Shown: positions 49,717-59,501, numbered from the stretch's first letter. The stretch is DNA of 64,000 nucleotides from Alphaproteobacteria bacterium (GCA_018971835.1 JAGWZW010000008.1:1-64000), one strand, 5' to 3'. Notes: a model not told the origin generated them from the sequence alone. Program-made: numbers and translations.

Positions 49717-50628
49717 TCACAGCGTCACCACCGATTGCTCGCGGTTCACGTCTTCGCTGTAATCGTGCAGCAGGGTTTCGGTGATGGCGGCGGGCTTGAA
49801 ATTGTAGGGCCCGATCTCCGACACGGGCGTCACTTCCGCTGCCGTGCCCACCAGGAAGCACTCCTCGAAGCCTTCCATCTCCTTGGGCTCGATGTGACGC
49901 TCGATCACCGGAATCTGCCGCTTCCGGGCCAGTGCCGCCACCGAGCGGCGCGTGATGCCGTCGAGGAAGCAGTCGGGCGTGGGCGTGTGCAGCGCGCCGT
50001 CCTTGACGAAGAAGACGTTGGCGCCGGTCGCCTCCGCCACCAGCCCGCGATAATCGAACATGATCGCATCGGCATAGCCCTTGGCCTCCGCCGCGTGCTT
50101 GGACATGGTGCAGATCATGTAAAGACCGGCGGCCTTGGCTCTTGTCGGCGCCGTGTCGGGCGCCGGCCGCTTCCAATCCGACACCGCCAGGCGGATGCCC
50201 TTCATCTTGGTCGCCGGATCGAAGTAGGAGCCCCATTCCCACACCGCGATGCCGACGTGGATTTTGGTATTCTGCGCCGAGACTGCCATCATCTCGCTGC
50301 CGCGGAAGGCCACCGGGCGGACATAGCCGTTCTCGATCTTCTGGGCCCGCGCGGCTTCGTAGCAGGCATCGAATATCTCTTTTTCCGTGTACGGAATGGT
50401 CATGCCGAGGATCTTCGCCGATTCGAACAGGCGGCGTGTGTGCTCCTCGTGCTTGTAGATGCGCCCCGAATAAATGCGCTCGCCTTCGAATACGCTCGAT
50501 CCGTAATGCAGGCCGTGGGTCAGTACATGCGTCTTGGCTTCGCGCCAGGGCACCAGCTTGCCGTCATACCAGAGCGAACCATCGCGATCGTCGAAAGGAA
50601 GCACCGCAGCCATATCAATCCTCATCAC
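49717..50628 (-). CDS. ilvE: Branched-chain amino acid aminotransferase
   Basis: LHYGSSVFEGERIYSG, EATGANVFFVKDGALHTPTPDCFLDGITRRSV, VTPVSEIGPY. Confidence 0.95.
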   Translation of the reverse strand: MMRIDMAAVLPFDDRDGSLWYDGKLVPWREAKTHVLTHGLHYGSSVFEGERIYSGRIYKHEEHTRRLFESAKILGMTIPYTEKEIFDACYEAARAQKIENGYVRPVAFRGSEMMAVSAQNTKIHVGIAVWEWGSYFDPATKMKGIRLAVSDWKRPAPDTAPTRAKAAGLYMICTMSKHAAEAKGYADAIMFDYRGLVAEATGANVFFVKDGALHTPTPDCFLDGITRRSVAALARKRQIPVIERHIEPKEMEGFEECFLVGTAAEVTPVSEIGPYNFKPAAITETLLHDYSEDVNREQSVVTL

Positions 50629-50684
50629 AATTTCCGGAAGGCCGTATTGCGGCCTCTTGCCAGCGGGCCGGCGAAACGCCTAGA

Positions 50685-50705
50685 TATGTCAGCATGACTG
50701 ACATA
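50685..50705. promoter_or_regulatory. Candidate MarR-family operator overlapping the regulator start codon
   Basis: tatgtcag-catga-ctgacata, perfect 8-bp inverted repeat; ATG at 50694 lies in its centre. Confidence 0.65.
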
Positions 50706-51185
50706 AATATCGCCGAACCCAGCCCGCATGCCTCCCCTTTATACCTTCGGGACGAGGAGTTGAAGCAAGGCGTGGACCTGCTTTTTTCCGGCTTTTCCGC
50801 TGTCTTCGCCGAAGGCGACGGGCTCTTGCGTGCGGCCGGGCTCGGCCGCGCCCACCGGCGGGCGCTCTATTTTATCGCCCGCAATCCCGGCCTCTCGGTG
50901 GCGGGCCTGCTCTCCATCCTCAGAATCACCAAGCAGAGCCTGGCCCGTGTGCTCAACGACCTGATCGAAGGCGGCTATATCGAGCGCAAACAGGCGCCAA
51001 ACGACCGGCGGATGCGCCAGTTGCGGCTCACCGCCAAGGGGGCTGCGCTCGATGCCGCCCTGTGGAAGGCGCAGCGCCCGCTGCTGGTGCGGGCTTTCCG
51101 CGACGCCGGGCCCGAGGCCGTGGCCGGTTTCCGCCGGGTGCTGATGGGCCTTGCCGGCCGCCGCGGCGAGGACCATGCGCCATGA
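50694..51185 (+). CDS. MarR family transcriptional regulator (PetP-like)
   Basis: LGRAHRRALYFIARNPGLSVAGLLSILRITKQSLARVLNDLIEGGYIERKQAPNDRRMRQLRLTAKG winged HTH. Confidence 0.93.
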   Translation: MTDINIAEPSPHASPLYLRDEELKQGVDLLFSGFSAVFAEGDGLLRAAGLGRAHRRALYFIARNPGLSVAGLLSILRITKQSLARVLNDLIEGGYIERKQAPNDRRMRQLRLTAKGAALDAALWKAQRPLLVRAFRDAGPEAVAGFRRVLMGLAGRRGEDHAP

Positions 51186-51889
51186 GCACACCTGCCATGC
51201 AAGCGGAGAAACCGCATCTGCTGGTGGTGGATGACGACGAGAGGTTGCGTGCACTGCTGCAGCGCTACCTCACCACCAGCGGGTTTCGCGTCAGCGCCGC
51301 CGCCGATGCCGCCCAGGCCCGGGCGCTGATGAAGAGCTTCGCCTTCGACCTGCTGATCGTGGATGTGATGATGCCGGGCGAGACGGGATTGGAATTCACT
51401 CAAGCGATACGCGTGCATTCGCAGGTGCCGATCCTGATCCTGACGGCGCGCGGCGGACCGGAGGATCGCATCGCCGGGCTCGAACATGGCGCTGACGATT
51501 ACCTGCCCAAACCGTTCGAGCCGCGCGAACTGGTCCTGCGCTGCAGCGCGCTGATCCGCCGCGCGGCGCCCGCGCCGCTCCAGCCCCATCGCGAAGTGAT
51601 GATGGGCGAAGCGGTGTTCGATCCCGAGCGGGGCGAGTTGCGCCGCAAAGGCAAGCATGTGCGGCTGACCAGTTCGGAGGCCGCCCTGCTCAAGCTCTTT
51701 GCCGCCAACGCCGGAAGGCCGTTTTCGCGCACCGATCTGTGTACGCGCCTCGGCGTGGCGCTGGAGCGCTCGATCGACGTGCAGGTGACGCGCCTCAGGC
51801 GCAAGATCGAGGAAGACCCCAAGCTGCCGCTCTACATCCAGACTGTGCGCGGCGTCGGCTACGTGCTGGTGCCGGACCGCATCGCATGA
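51182..51889 (+). CDS. OmpR-family response regulator (PetR-like)
   Basis: LLVVDDDERLRALLQRYL...DLLIVDVMMPGETGLEFT...PILILTARG; C-terminal winged helix; 4-bp overlap with MarR gene. Confidence 0.94.
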   Translation: MSTPAMQAEKPHLLVVDDDERLRALLQRYLTTSGFRVSAAADAAQARALMKSFAFDLLIVDVMMPGETGLEFTQAIRVHSQVPILILTARGGPEDRIAGLEHGADDYLPKPFEPRELVLRCSALIRRAAPAPLQPHREVMMGEAVFDPERGELRRKGKHVRLTSSEAALLKLFAANAGRPFSRTDLCTRLGVALERSIDVQVTRLRRKIEEDPKLPLYIQTVRGVGYVLVPDRIA

Positions 51890-53223
51890 CCGGCGGCTGG
51901 CACCCCTTCCGTTCCCTGCGCCGGACAATGCCGCGCAAGCTGTTCGGCCGCTCGCTCATCATCATCGTGGCGCCGATGGTGCTGTTGCAGGGCATGGTGA
52001 CCTATGCCTTCTTCGTGCGCCATTACAGCGTGATGACCCGCCACCTAAGCAGCGGCGTGGCGGCAAGCGTGGCCTATCTCGTCGATCTGAGCGAGAGCCA
52101 TCCCGATCCCAGGGAACGCAAGGCGCTCCTTGACATGGCGGCCAACACCCTCAACTACCAGATCACCTATCTGCCCGGGCAGCACATCGCCGGACCGGCA
52201 GTTCATGCGGCACCGAACATCAACGACATCCTCTCCGCGACCTTCACGCGCGAATTGAGCCGGGATCATCACTTCACCTCACGCATGATCGGCCGCTATC
52301 TCGACCTCTCCGTGGAGGTGAAGGGCGGCGTCCTGCGCCTGATGATCCCCGACGACCGCATCTTCGCCGGCAATGCCGATATCTTCGTGCTCTGGATGGT
52401 AGTTTCGGCGTTCCTGCTGCTGGCGATCGCCATCATCTTCCTGCGCAACCAGGTGCGGCCGATCGAGCGGCTGGCGCTGGCCGCCGACGCCTTCGGCCGC
52501 GGCCGCGCCGTGCCCGATTTCAAGCCGCGCGGCGCCAGCGAGGTGCGCAGCGCCGCCCAGGCCTTCCTGACCATGCGCGCGCGCATCGAGCGCCATGTCC
52601 AGCAGCGTACCGAAATGCTGGCCGGCGTCAGCCACGACCTCAAGACTCCGCTCACCCGCATGAAACTGCAATTGGCCATGATGGACGAAACTGCCGATAC
52701 CCAGGCCATGCGCCAGGACGTGGCCGACATGGAGCGGCTGCTCGACGAATATCTCGATTTCGCGCGTGGCGAAGGCGGCGAAGAGGCTACGGCCACCAAC
52801 CTTTCTGTGCTGGTACAGGATGTCGCCGATGCGGCGTTGCGCGGCCGCGCGGACAAGCAGCTGGTCACCGAGATCGAACCGGGCATCGCGCTTCCGGTGC
52901 GGCCCCATGCGCTGCGCCGCTGTCTCAACAACCTGGTCGACAATGCGCTCAAGCATGGCAGCGCTGCGCAAATGACTCTGCGCAGCGCCGGCAGGAACAT
53001 CGAAATCCTGGTGGATGACAACGGCCCCGGCATCCCCGAAGCGCGGCGCGAGGAAGCCTTCCGCCCCTTTCACCGCCTCGATCAGGGCCGCAACCTGCAG
53101 GCCGGCGGCAGCGGGCTCGGGCTGGCCATCGCACGCGACATCGCCAGAGCCCACGGCGGCGATCTTGCCCTCGCGACCAGCCCGCTGGGCGGGCTTAGGG
53201 CGACCATCAGATTGCCGGTCTAA
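51886..53223 (+). CDS. EnvZ-like sensor histidine kinase
   Basis: Two TM helices, HAMP, AGVSHDLKTPLTRMKLQLAM H-box, NNLVDNALKHG N-box, GSGLGLAIARDIARAHGG. Confidence 0.94.
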   Translation: MTGGWHPFRSLRRTMPRKLFGRSLIIIVAPMVLLQGMVTYAFFVRHYSVMTRHLSSGVAASVAYLVDLSESHPDPRERKALLDMAANTLNYQITYLPGQHIAGPAVHAAPNINDILSATFTRELSRDHHFTSRMIGRYLDLSVEVKGGVLRLMIPDDRIFAGNADIFVLWMVVSAFLLLAIAIIFLRNQVRPIERLALAADAFGRGRAVPDFKPRGASEVRSAAQAFLTMRARIERHVQQRTEMLAGVSHDLKTPLTRMKLQLAMMDETADTQAMRQDVADMERLLDEYLDFARGEGGEEATATNLSVLVQDVADAALRGRADKQLVTEIEPGIALPVRPHALRRCLNNLVDNALKHGSAAQMTLRSAGRNIEILVDDNGPGIPEARREEAFRPFHRLDQGRNLQAGGSGLGLAIARDIARAHGGDLALATSPLGGLRATIRLPV

Positions 53224-53807
53224 TCGTCGTCTTCCACCAGCGGCGCGCGCTTCATCACACTTTCGCCGTGGCGCAGATCCGCGTCGAGCCGGGACATGGT
53301 TTTGGCGAGGTCGGGCCCGTCGTCCAGCCAGGCCGGCACCGCATGACCGAGCACGGCCGCGAAGCCGAGCGCGCGCAGCGAGAGCGCCGGGCCGCGGTCG
53401 GCCTCGGCCAGCGCCATCAGCCAATGCGCGGCTTCAAGGATACCGTCCCGCGCTGACACCAGCGACAGGGGATCGCGGCGCAGGCATTCATAAAGCGAGC
53501 GCACCGCCTTCTTGTGTTTGGCCAGCGCACCGAACCACGCCAGCGCCACCTCAAACATCCGGTCGTGGATATCGCCGGGGCCGGCCCTGTGCTGCGCGGC
53601 GACCGCCGCGCCGATGCGCTTCAGGATAAGGCCGAACAGCCGCGGCTTGGAGGGGGCGATCTGCTGCAGGTCGGCCAACTGCAGCTTCGCCGCACGCGCC
53701 ACCGCAGCCAGTGTCAAATCCTGCCACGGGGTCTTGGCCAGCAGCCGGAGCGCGGCATCGGCCAATTTGGCTTCTGGGCGGGTTTCGGGACCGGGCTTTT
53801 GCGGCAT
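53220..53807 (-). CDS. TetR/COQ9-like fold protein
   Basis: N-terminal degenerate TetR HTH (LADAALRLLAKTPWQDLTLAAVARAAKLQLADLQQIAPSKPRLFGLIL), C-term VPAWLDDGPDLAKTMSRLDADLRHGE. Confidence 0.75.
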   Translation of the reverse strand: MPQKPGPETRPEAKLADAALRLLAKTPWQDLTLAAVARAAKLQLADLQQIAPSKPRLFGLILKRIGAAVAAQHRAGPGDIHDRMFEVALAWFGALAKHKKAVRSLYECLRRDPLSLVSARDGILEAAHWLMALAEADRGPALSLRALGFAAVLGHAVPAWLDDGPDLAKTMSRLDADLRHGESVMKRAPLVEDDD

Positions 53808-53830
53808 GGGAGAAGCATCGCGCCCCGCGC

Positions 53831-54658
53831 TCAGGAACTCAACTCCTTGGCCCGCGCATTGGCGGCCGCGACCGCGCGGGTCATCAGCGCGCGCAAGCCG
53901 GCATCGGCCATCAGCACCTTGAGCGCGGCCTCCGTGGTGCCGCCGGGGCTGGTCACGTCGCGGCGCAACTCGGCGGCCGGGCGCTGGTCGGCGTCGAGCA
54001 GCGCGCCGGCGCCCGTGATCGTGGCGCGCGCGAGGGCCTGGGCCACCTCGCGCGGCAGGCCGGCCGCCACGCCCGCCTCGGCCAGCGCCTCGACCAGATA
54101 AAAAACATAGGCCGGCCCCGAACCGGAAACCGCGGTAGCCGCGTCCACCAGCGCTTCGCGCTTTACCCACACGGTCTTGCCCAGCGCGGCGAGCAGCGCT
54201 TCGGCCAACGCGCGATCCTTGTCCGTTGCTTTCGGTGCGGCGAAGAGCGCCGCGATACCCCGCCCGATCGAGCCGGGCGTGTTGGGCATGGTGCGCACGA
54301 TGCGCGCATTCCGTCCCCAGGCCTTGGTCATCGCCTTGATCGAGGTGCCCGCGGCGATGGAGAGCATCAGCGCGCCGGCTTCGGCCAGCCCGCGCAAGCG
54401 CACCGCCTCGGTGCGCAGCAATTGCGGCTTGATGGCGATGACGACGGCGCGCACGCGCGCCGGCGCCGTGGAAAGATCGGCATGCAGGGCAACGCCGGAT
54501 TTCCTGACGAGTGCCTTCAAGGCAGGCGAAGGATGGGGCTCCACCACTTCGATGGGGCCGATGCCCGCCGCAATCCAGCCACGCAGCAGCGCACCGCCCA
54601 TGCGGCCCGCGCCAATCAGCAGGACGGTCTTGCTCCGGCTTACGCCTGCCCTGCGCAT
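53831..54658 (-). CDS. proC: Pyrroline-5-carboxylate reductase
   Basis: VLLIGAGRMGGALLRGWIAAG, RTMPNTPGSIGRGIAAL, VSGSGPAYVFYLVEALAEAGVAAGLPREVA. Confidence 0.96.
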   Translation of the reverse strand: MRRAGVSRSKTVLLIGAGRMGGALLRGWIAAGIGPIEVVEPHPSPALKALVRKSGVALHADLSTAPARVRAVVIAIKPQLLRTEAVRLRGLAEAGALMLSIAAGTSIKAMTKAWGRNARIVRTMPNTPGSIGRGIAALFAAPKATDKDRALAEALLAALGKTVWVKREALVDAATAVSGSGPAYVFYLVEALAEAGVAAGLPREVAQALARATITGAGALLDADQRPAAELRRDVTSPGGTTEAALKVLMADAGLRALMTRAVAAANARAKELSS

Positions 54659-55140
54659 TCCAGCACCGCGGCTTCCACCGCGTCCTTGGCGGACTTGCCG
54701 CCCCACAGCACGAACTGGAACGCCGGATAATAATACTCGCACGCTTCCACCGCGAGGTTGAGCAGGGCCTCGCATTGCGAGGCGCTGGCCTTGGCATCGG
54801 GGAAGATCATGGCGTGACGGAAGAGCAGCGCGCCGTCATCCGGCCACAGATCGAAATGGCCCAGCCACAGCTTGGCATTCACATACATCAGAAGATCGGC
54901 GACGTCGTGGCGGCGCGTTTCGTTCACCCGCATGTCGAAGGCCGAGGACAAATGCAGCGACTGCAGATCGTCGCGCCAGGTGAAGGTGAAATGGTGATCG
55001 CACCAGCGCCCGGCGACGGACAGGTTAAGCTCGTCGCGCCCGCTGCGCTCGAACGGCCAGCCATTGCCCTCGACCGCATGTTCGAGCATGTCGAGCGGAT
55101 GCGGCGTGAGGCTGAACTCGTCGTGATGGGCAACCGTCAT
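54640..55140 (-). CDS. YbjN domain-containing protein
   Basis: MLEHAVEGNGWPFERSGRDELNLSVAGRWCDHHFTFTWRDDLQSLHLSSAFD; start set at MTVAHHDEFSL. Confidence 0.88.
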   Translation of the reverse strand: MTVAHHDEFSLTPHPLDMLEHAVEGNGWPFERSGRDELNLSVAGRWCDHHFTFTWRDDLQSLHLSSAFDMRVNETRRHDVADLLMYVNAKLWLGHFDLWPDDGALLFRHAMIFPDAKASASQCEALLNLAVEACEYYYPAFQFVLWGGKSAKDAVEAAVLECAGQA

Positions 55141-55321
55141 CTGCGTTCCCTGGCCACCGGCTTCAAAAACGAAGCACCCTTGAGCCAAACTGGCACAAGG
55201 ATTCACGGTCAGACAAGAGTCAGCGCGGCCCGCGATTCCTCTGGCGCGGACAATTCACAGCTTTGGGCAGCGCGCGGCTGTGAATGATTCCTGTTCGGCG
55301 ACGCGCACGGTGTGCGGCAGA

Positions 55322-55579
55322 TCAACTCTCGGCAATCTTGGCTTCGAGCGCTGCGAGGCGTGCTTCGAGCCGCTCGTTCTCCTCGCGCGCCTTTTGGGCC
55401 ATCGCCTTGGTCGCTTCAAACTCCTCGCGCGGCACGAAGTCCATGTCGGCCACCAGCCGCTCCAGTCGCTGGCGCACGAAGGTGTCGATCTCGGCACGCA
55501 CGCTCTGGGCTGCCCCGGCGGCGTCGGTGAACAGGCGGGCAAGGCCGTCGAGCACGGGGTTATCGGTCTGCATGGGCAC
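55322..55579 (-). CDS. ubiK: Accessory factor UbiK family protein
   Basis: FTDAAGAAQSVRAEIDTFVRQRLERLVADMDFVPREEFEATKAMAQKAREENERLEARLAALEAK. Confidence 0.88.
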   Translation of the reverse strand: MPMQTDNPVLDGLARLFTDAAGAAQSVRAEIDTFVRQRLERLVADMDFVPREEFEATKAMAQKAREENERLEARLAALEAKIAES

Positions 55580-55663
55580 CTCCGAATGAGCCGGTAGTGA
55601 ATAGCGAGTAGCGAATGGAGAAAAAAGCCCGTACTACTGCCTACGCACCATTCGCGACCTGCC

Positions 55664-56566
55664 ATGCGCCTTTACGAAGCTCTCCTGCCCTATCCGAAGA
55701 TCGATCCGGTCCTGGTCCATCTGGGGCCCTTTGCCATCCGCTGGTATGCGCTGGCCTACATTGCCGGTCTGCTGCTCGGCTGGTGGCTGGTGCTGAAGGA
55801 AATTGCGCAGAAATCGCTGTGGAAGAACCCGCCCTTCAAGGGCAAGGCCCCCGCCACGGACGAGCAGATCGGTGACCTCGTGGTCTGGGCCACCTTCGGC
55901 GTGATCCTGGGCGGGCGGCTGGGCTGGGATCTGTTTTACGGCATTATCCTGTGCAGCGGGGACCAGACCTATCCTTACTGCTACGGCCTGCCCTGGGGCT
56001 TCCTGCACGATCCCATCAAGATTATCGCCGCCTGGCAGGGCGGCATGAGCTTCCACGGCGGGCTGATCGGTGTGGCCCTGGCGCTGTGGCTGTTCGCCCG
56101 CCGGCGCAAGCTGGACATGGTCCGCATCGGCGACCTCATCGCCACAGTGGCACCGATCGGCCTGTTCTTCGGGCGCCTCGCCAATTTCATCAACGGCGAG
56201 TTGTGGGGCCGGCCCACCGACGTGCCCTGGGCCATGATCTTCCCCAATCCGCTGGCCGGCGCCGTGCCGCGCCATCCCAGCCAGCTCTACGAGGCGGGGC
56301 TGGAGGGCATTGTGCTGTTCGCCATCCTGCAACTGGGCCTGCGCAAACTCCGCTGGCACGAGAAGCCGGGCCTGCTGATCGCGGTGTTTTTCCTGGGCTA
56401 TGGGGTCTTCCGCAGCTTTGTGGAGATGTTCCGCGAGCCCGATGCGCCGTTCCTGGGGCCCATTACGATGGGGCAGATGTTGTCTGCCGTGATGCTGGCG
56501 GTAGCGGCCTATTTCTTCTGGTACGCGCTGTGGCGGCGGAAAGCTGTCGTGAAGGAAAAGGCGTGA
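55664..56566 (+). CDS. lgt: Prolipoprotein diacylglyceryl transferase
   Basis: FAIRWYALAYIAGLLLGW, GGMSFHGGLIGVALALWLFARRRKL, GLFFGRLANFINGELWGRPTDVPW. Confidence 0.97.
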   Translation: MRLYEALLPYPKIDPVLVHLGPFAIRWYALAYIAGLLLGWWLVLKEIAQKSLWKNPPFKGKAPATDEQIGDLVVWATFGVILGGRLGWDLFYGIILCSGDQTYPYCYGLPWGFLHDPIKIIAAWQGGMSFHGGLIGVALALWLFARRRKLDMVRIGDLIATVAPIGLFFGRLANFINGELWGRPTDVPWAMIFPNPLAGAVPRHPSQLYEAGLEGIVLFAILQLGLRKLRWHEKPGLLIAVFFLGYGVFRSFVEMFREPDAPFLGPITMGQMLSAVMLAVAAYFFWYALWRRKAVVKEKA

Positions 56567-57642
56567 ACCGGCTGGCCGGACGTCTGGCCCGGCTGATCCA
56601 GAGCCAGGGTCCGCTCTCCGTTGCCCAGTTCATGATGCTGGCGCTGCACGATCCGGCGGACGGCTATTATGCCACCCGCGACCCCTTTGGCCGGACCGGC
56701 GATTTCATAACCGCGCCGGAAATCAGCCAGATGTTCGGCGAGCTGATCGGCCTGTGGCTGGTGCAATGCTGGCGCGACCAGGGTTCGCAAGCGCCGGCGC
56801 GGCTGGTGGAACTCGGCCCTGGGCGGGGGACGCTGATGGCCGACGCCCTCCGGGCAGCGAAGCTGGCGCCCGATTTCCTCTCCGCCATCGAGGTCGTGCT
56901 GGTGGAGGCCAGCCCGACGCTGCGCGCGATCCAGGCCGAGGCGCTCAAGGATTGCGGCGCCCCCGTGCGCTGGCTCAACGGGCTGGATGCAAGCCTTGCC
57001 GGCCGGCCGCTCTTCCTCGTCGCCAACGAGTTCTTCGACGCTCTGCCCGTGCGCCAATATGTGAAGACCGGGCGCGGCTGGTGCGAGCGGATGGTGACGA
57101 CGGACGACGAAGGCAACCTCGCCTTCGCGCTGGCGCCGGTGCCGGCTGCCGGGCTCCAGATCCCCGAATCCCGCGGCGAGGCGACGGAAGGCGCGGTCTA
57201 CGAAATCTCACCTGCCGCCACGGCCCATGCCGAGGAAATCGCGGGTCTTCTCGCCGCCCAGGGCGGGGCGGCGCTGATCGTTGACTACGGATACGACGGC
57301 GAGGGTTTCGGCGACACGCTGCAAGCGGTCCGCAAACACAAATACGCTCCCGTGCTGGAAGCGCCGGGCCAAGCCGACCTCTCGGCCCATGTCGATTTCC
57401 GGGCGCTGGCGGAAGCGGCGGAACGCGGCGGCGCCAAGGCGCATGGCCCCCTGGCGCAGGGCACGCTGCTCGAAAGACTGGGGCTCAAGAAACGCGCCGC
57501 CGCGCTCGCCAGAGCCCATCCCCAAGACGAAACAGTGTTCGCTGCGGCTGTCGGGCGGCTGGCGGCACCGGGTCAGATGGGACGGCTGTTCCAGGCCCTC
57601 GCCATCCTGCCCGAGCGCGCCGGGCCACCGCCGGGGTTCTGA
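56563..57642 (+). CDS. SAM-dependent methyltransferase, MidA/NDUFAF7 family
   Basis: FMMLALHDPADGYYATRDPFGRTGDFITAPEISQMFGELIGLWL; VELGPGRGTLMADALR; GTG start overlapping lgt stop. Confidence 0.93.
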   Translation: MNRLAGRLARLIQSQGPLSVAQFMMLALHDPADGYYATRDPFGRTGDFITAPEISQMFGELIGLWLVQCWRDQGSQAPARLVELGPGRGTLMADALRAAKLAPDFLSAIEVVLVEASPTLRAIQAEALKDCGAPVRWLNGLDASLAGRPLFLVANEFFDALPVRQYVKTGRGWCERMVTTDDEGNLAFALAPVPAAGLQIPESRGEATEGAVYEISPAATAHAEEIAGLLAAQGGAALIVDYGYDGEGFGDTLQAVRKHKYAPVLEAPGQADLSAHVDFRALAEAAERGGAKAHGPLAQGTLLERLGLKKRAAALARAHPQDETVFAAAVGRLAAPGQMGRLFQALAILPERAGPPPGF

Positions 57643-57644
57643 CC

Positions 57645-58412
57645 ATGCTGATTCTCCGCGCCGAAAATCTCACCCATCCCGGCATCGCGCACGGCTTTTT
57701 CGGGCGCACGGGCGGCGTTTCAACCGGCATCTTTGCCAGCCTCAATTGCGGCCCCGGCTCGGGCGACACGCGCGCCCGGGTGATCGAAAACCGCCGGCGC
57801 GTGGCCGAGGCACTGGCGCCGGGCTGCCACCTGCTCAATGCCTATCAGGTCCACAGCCCGAAAGCTGTGGTAGTGACCGAGCCGTGGGAACTCGGCAATG
57901 GCCCCAAGGCCGACGCGCTGGTCACCGCGATGCCCGGGCTGGCCCTCGGCATCCTGACGGCCGACTGCGCACCGATGCTCTTCGCCGATCCCGAGGCCCG
58001 GGTGATCGGCGCAACTCACGCCGGCTGGAAGGGCGCGCTGGGCGGCGTGGTGGAAGCGACGGCGACGGTCATGGAAAGCCTTGGTGCCCGCCGCGACCGC
58101 ATCCGCGCCGCCATTGGGCCCTGCATCAGCCAAGCGAATTACGAGGTCGGCGCCGAGTTCCGCGACCGCTTCATTGCCAGCGATCCAGCCAATGCCGCTT
58201 ATTTCATCGCCTCGGACCGGCCCGGGCATTTGCGTTTCAACCTCGAAGCCTATGTTGCAGCGCGGGCATATGCCGCAGGCATTACGGATTTGTCGCCGCT
58301 TGGCGCCTGCACCTATGCGCGAAGAGAAGATTTTTTCAGCTACCGGCGAACAACGCACGCGGGCGAGGCCGATTACGGGCGGCAGGTTTCCGCTATCGTT
58401 CTGAACGATTGA
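57645..58412 (+). CDS. pgeF: Peptidoglycan editing factor PgeF / polyphenol oxidase family (YfiH)
   Basis: HGFFGRTGGVSTGIFASLNCGPGSGD, LTADCAPMLFADPEARVIGATHAGWKGALGGV. Confidence 0.95.
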   Translation: MLILRAENLTHPGIAHGFFGRTGGVSTGIFASLNCGPGSGDTRARVIENRRRVAEALAPGCHLLNAYQVHSPKAVVVTEPWELGNGPKADALVTAMPGLALGILTADCAPMLFADPEARVIGATHAGWKGALGGVVEATATVMESLGARRDRIRAAIGPCISQANYEVGAEFRDRFIASDPANAAYFIASDRPGHLRFNLEAYVAARAYAAGITDLSPLGACTYARREDFFSYRRTTHAGEADYGRQVSAIVLND

Positions 58413-58442
58413 GAGACGCGTCAATATTCCCGGCACCGCGCC

Positions 58443-58504
58443 GTAAACCCCGGTTTACCGCACGGGTTCTGCTTGCTAGAACGCTCACGGTTTCATCAAA
58501 CCGT
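58443..58504. promoter_or_regulatory. Two neighbouring inverted repeats in the prs upstream region
   Basis: gtaaacc-cc-ggtttac (58443-58458) and acggttt-catc-aaaccgt (58487-58504). Confidence 0.5.
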
Positions 58505-58541
58505 CACCTGGGATTGTTGGGGAAAAAGGGGCCGCGCATTC

Positions 58542-59501
58542 ATGAGCGATCTGACCGAAACGCAAGGAATGAAGTTGCTGGCCGGCAATTCCAACCGCGA
58601 ACTGGCCGAGAAGATTGGCCAGTATCTCAAGCTGCCCTTCACCAAAGCCATCGTGCGCCGCTTCGCGGACATGGAAGTGTTCGTCGAGGTTCAGGAAAAT
58701 GTCCGCGGCGAGGACATCTTCGTGATCCAGTCCACCTCCTTCCCGGCCAACGACAACCTGATGGAACTGCTGATCGTGATCGACGCTCTGAAGCGCGCCA
58801 GCGCCCGGCGCATCACGGCGGTGATCCCGTATTTCGGCTATGCGCGGCAGGATCGCAAAGTCGGCCCGCGCACGCCGATCTCGGCCAAACTGGTGGCCAA
58901 CCTGATCACGCAGGCCGGCGCCAACCGCGTGCTGACCGTCGATCTGCACGCCGGGCAGATCCAGGGCTTCTTCGACATCCCGACCGACAATCTCTATGCC
59001 GCGCCGGTAATCGTGAAGGACATCCAGGATTATCTGGGCCAGGACAATCTGATGGTGATCTCGCCCGACGTGGGCGGCGTGGTACGGGCGCGCGCGCTGG
59101 CCAAGAGGCTGGGTGCGAGTCTCGCCATCGTGGACAAGCGCCGCGAACGCGCCGGCGAATCCGAGGTGATGAACATCATCGGCGACGTGGCGGGCCGCTC
59201 GTGCATCCTGGTCGACGACATCGTCGATTCCGGCGGCACCATCTGCAACGCCGCCGAGGCGCTGATCGCCAAGGGCGCCAAGGATGTCTGCGCCTATGCC
59301 ACCCACGGCGTGCTCTCGGGCGGCGCGGTGGCGCGCATCCGGGATTCCAAGCTCAAGTCGATGGTCATCACCGATTCCATCGCGGCCACCGACGATGTGC
59401 GCAAGTGCCCGAACATCCGGCGCATCTCCATCGCCCCGCTGATCGGCGAGGCCATGCGCCGCATCAACAACGAAGAAAGCGTCTCCAGCCTGTTCGACTG
59501 A
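58542..59501 (+). CDS. prs: Ribose-phosphate pyrophosphokinase
   Basis: [72 protein letters not shown]. Confidence 0.97.
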   Translation: MSDLTETQGMKLLAGNSNRELAEKIGQYLKLPFTKAIVRRFADMEVFVEVQENVRGEDIFVIQSTSFPANDNLMELLIVIDALKRASARRITAVIPYFGYARQDRKVGPRTPISAKLVANLITQAGANRVLTVDLHAGQIQGFFDIPTDNLYAAPVIVKDIQDYLGQDNLMVISPDVGGVVRARALAKRLGASLAIVDKRRERAGESEVMNIIGDVAGRSCILVDDIVDSGGTICNAAEALIAKGAKDVCAYATHGVLSGGAVARIRDSKLKSMVITDSIAATDDVRKCPNIRRISIAPLIGEAMRRINNEESVSSLFD

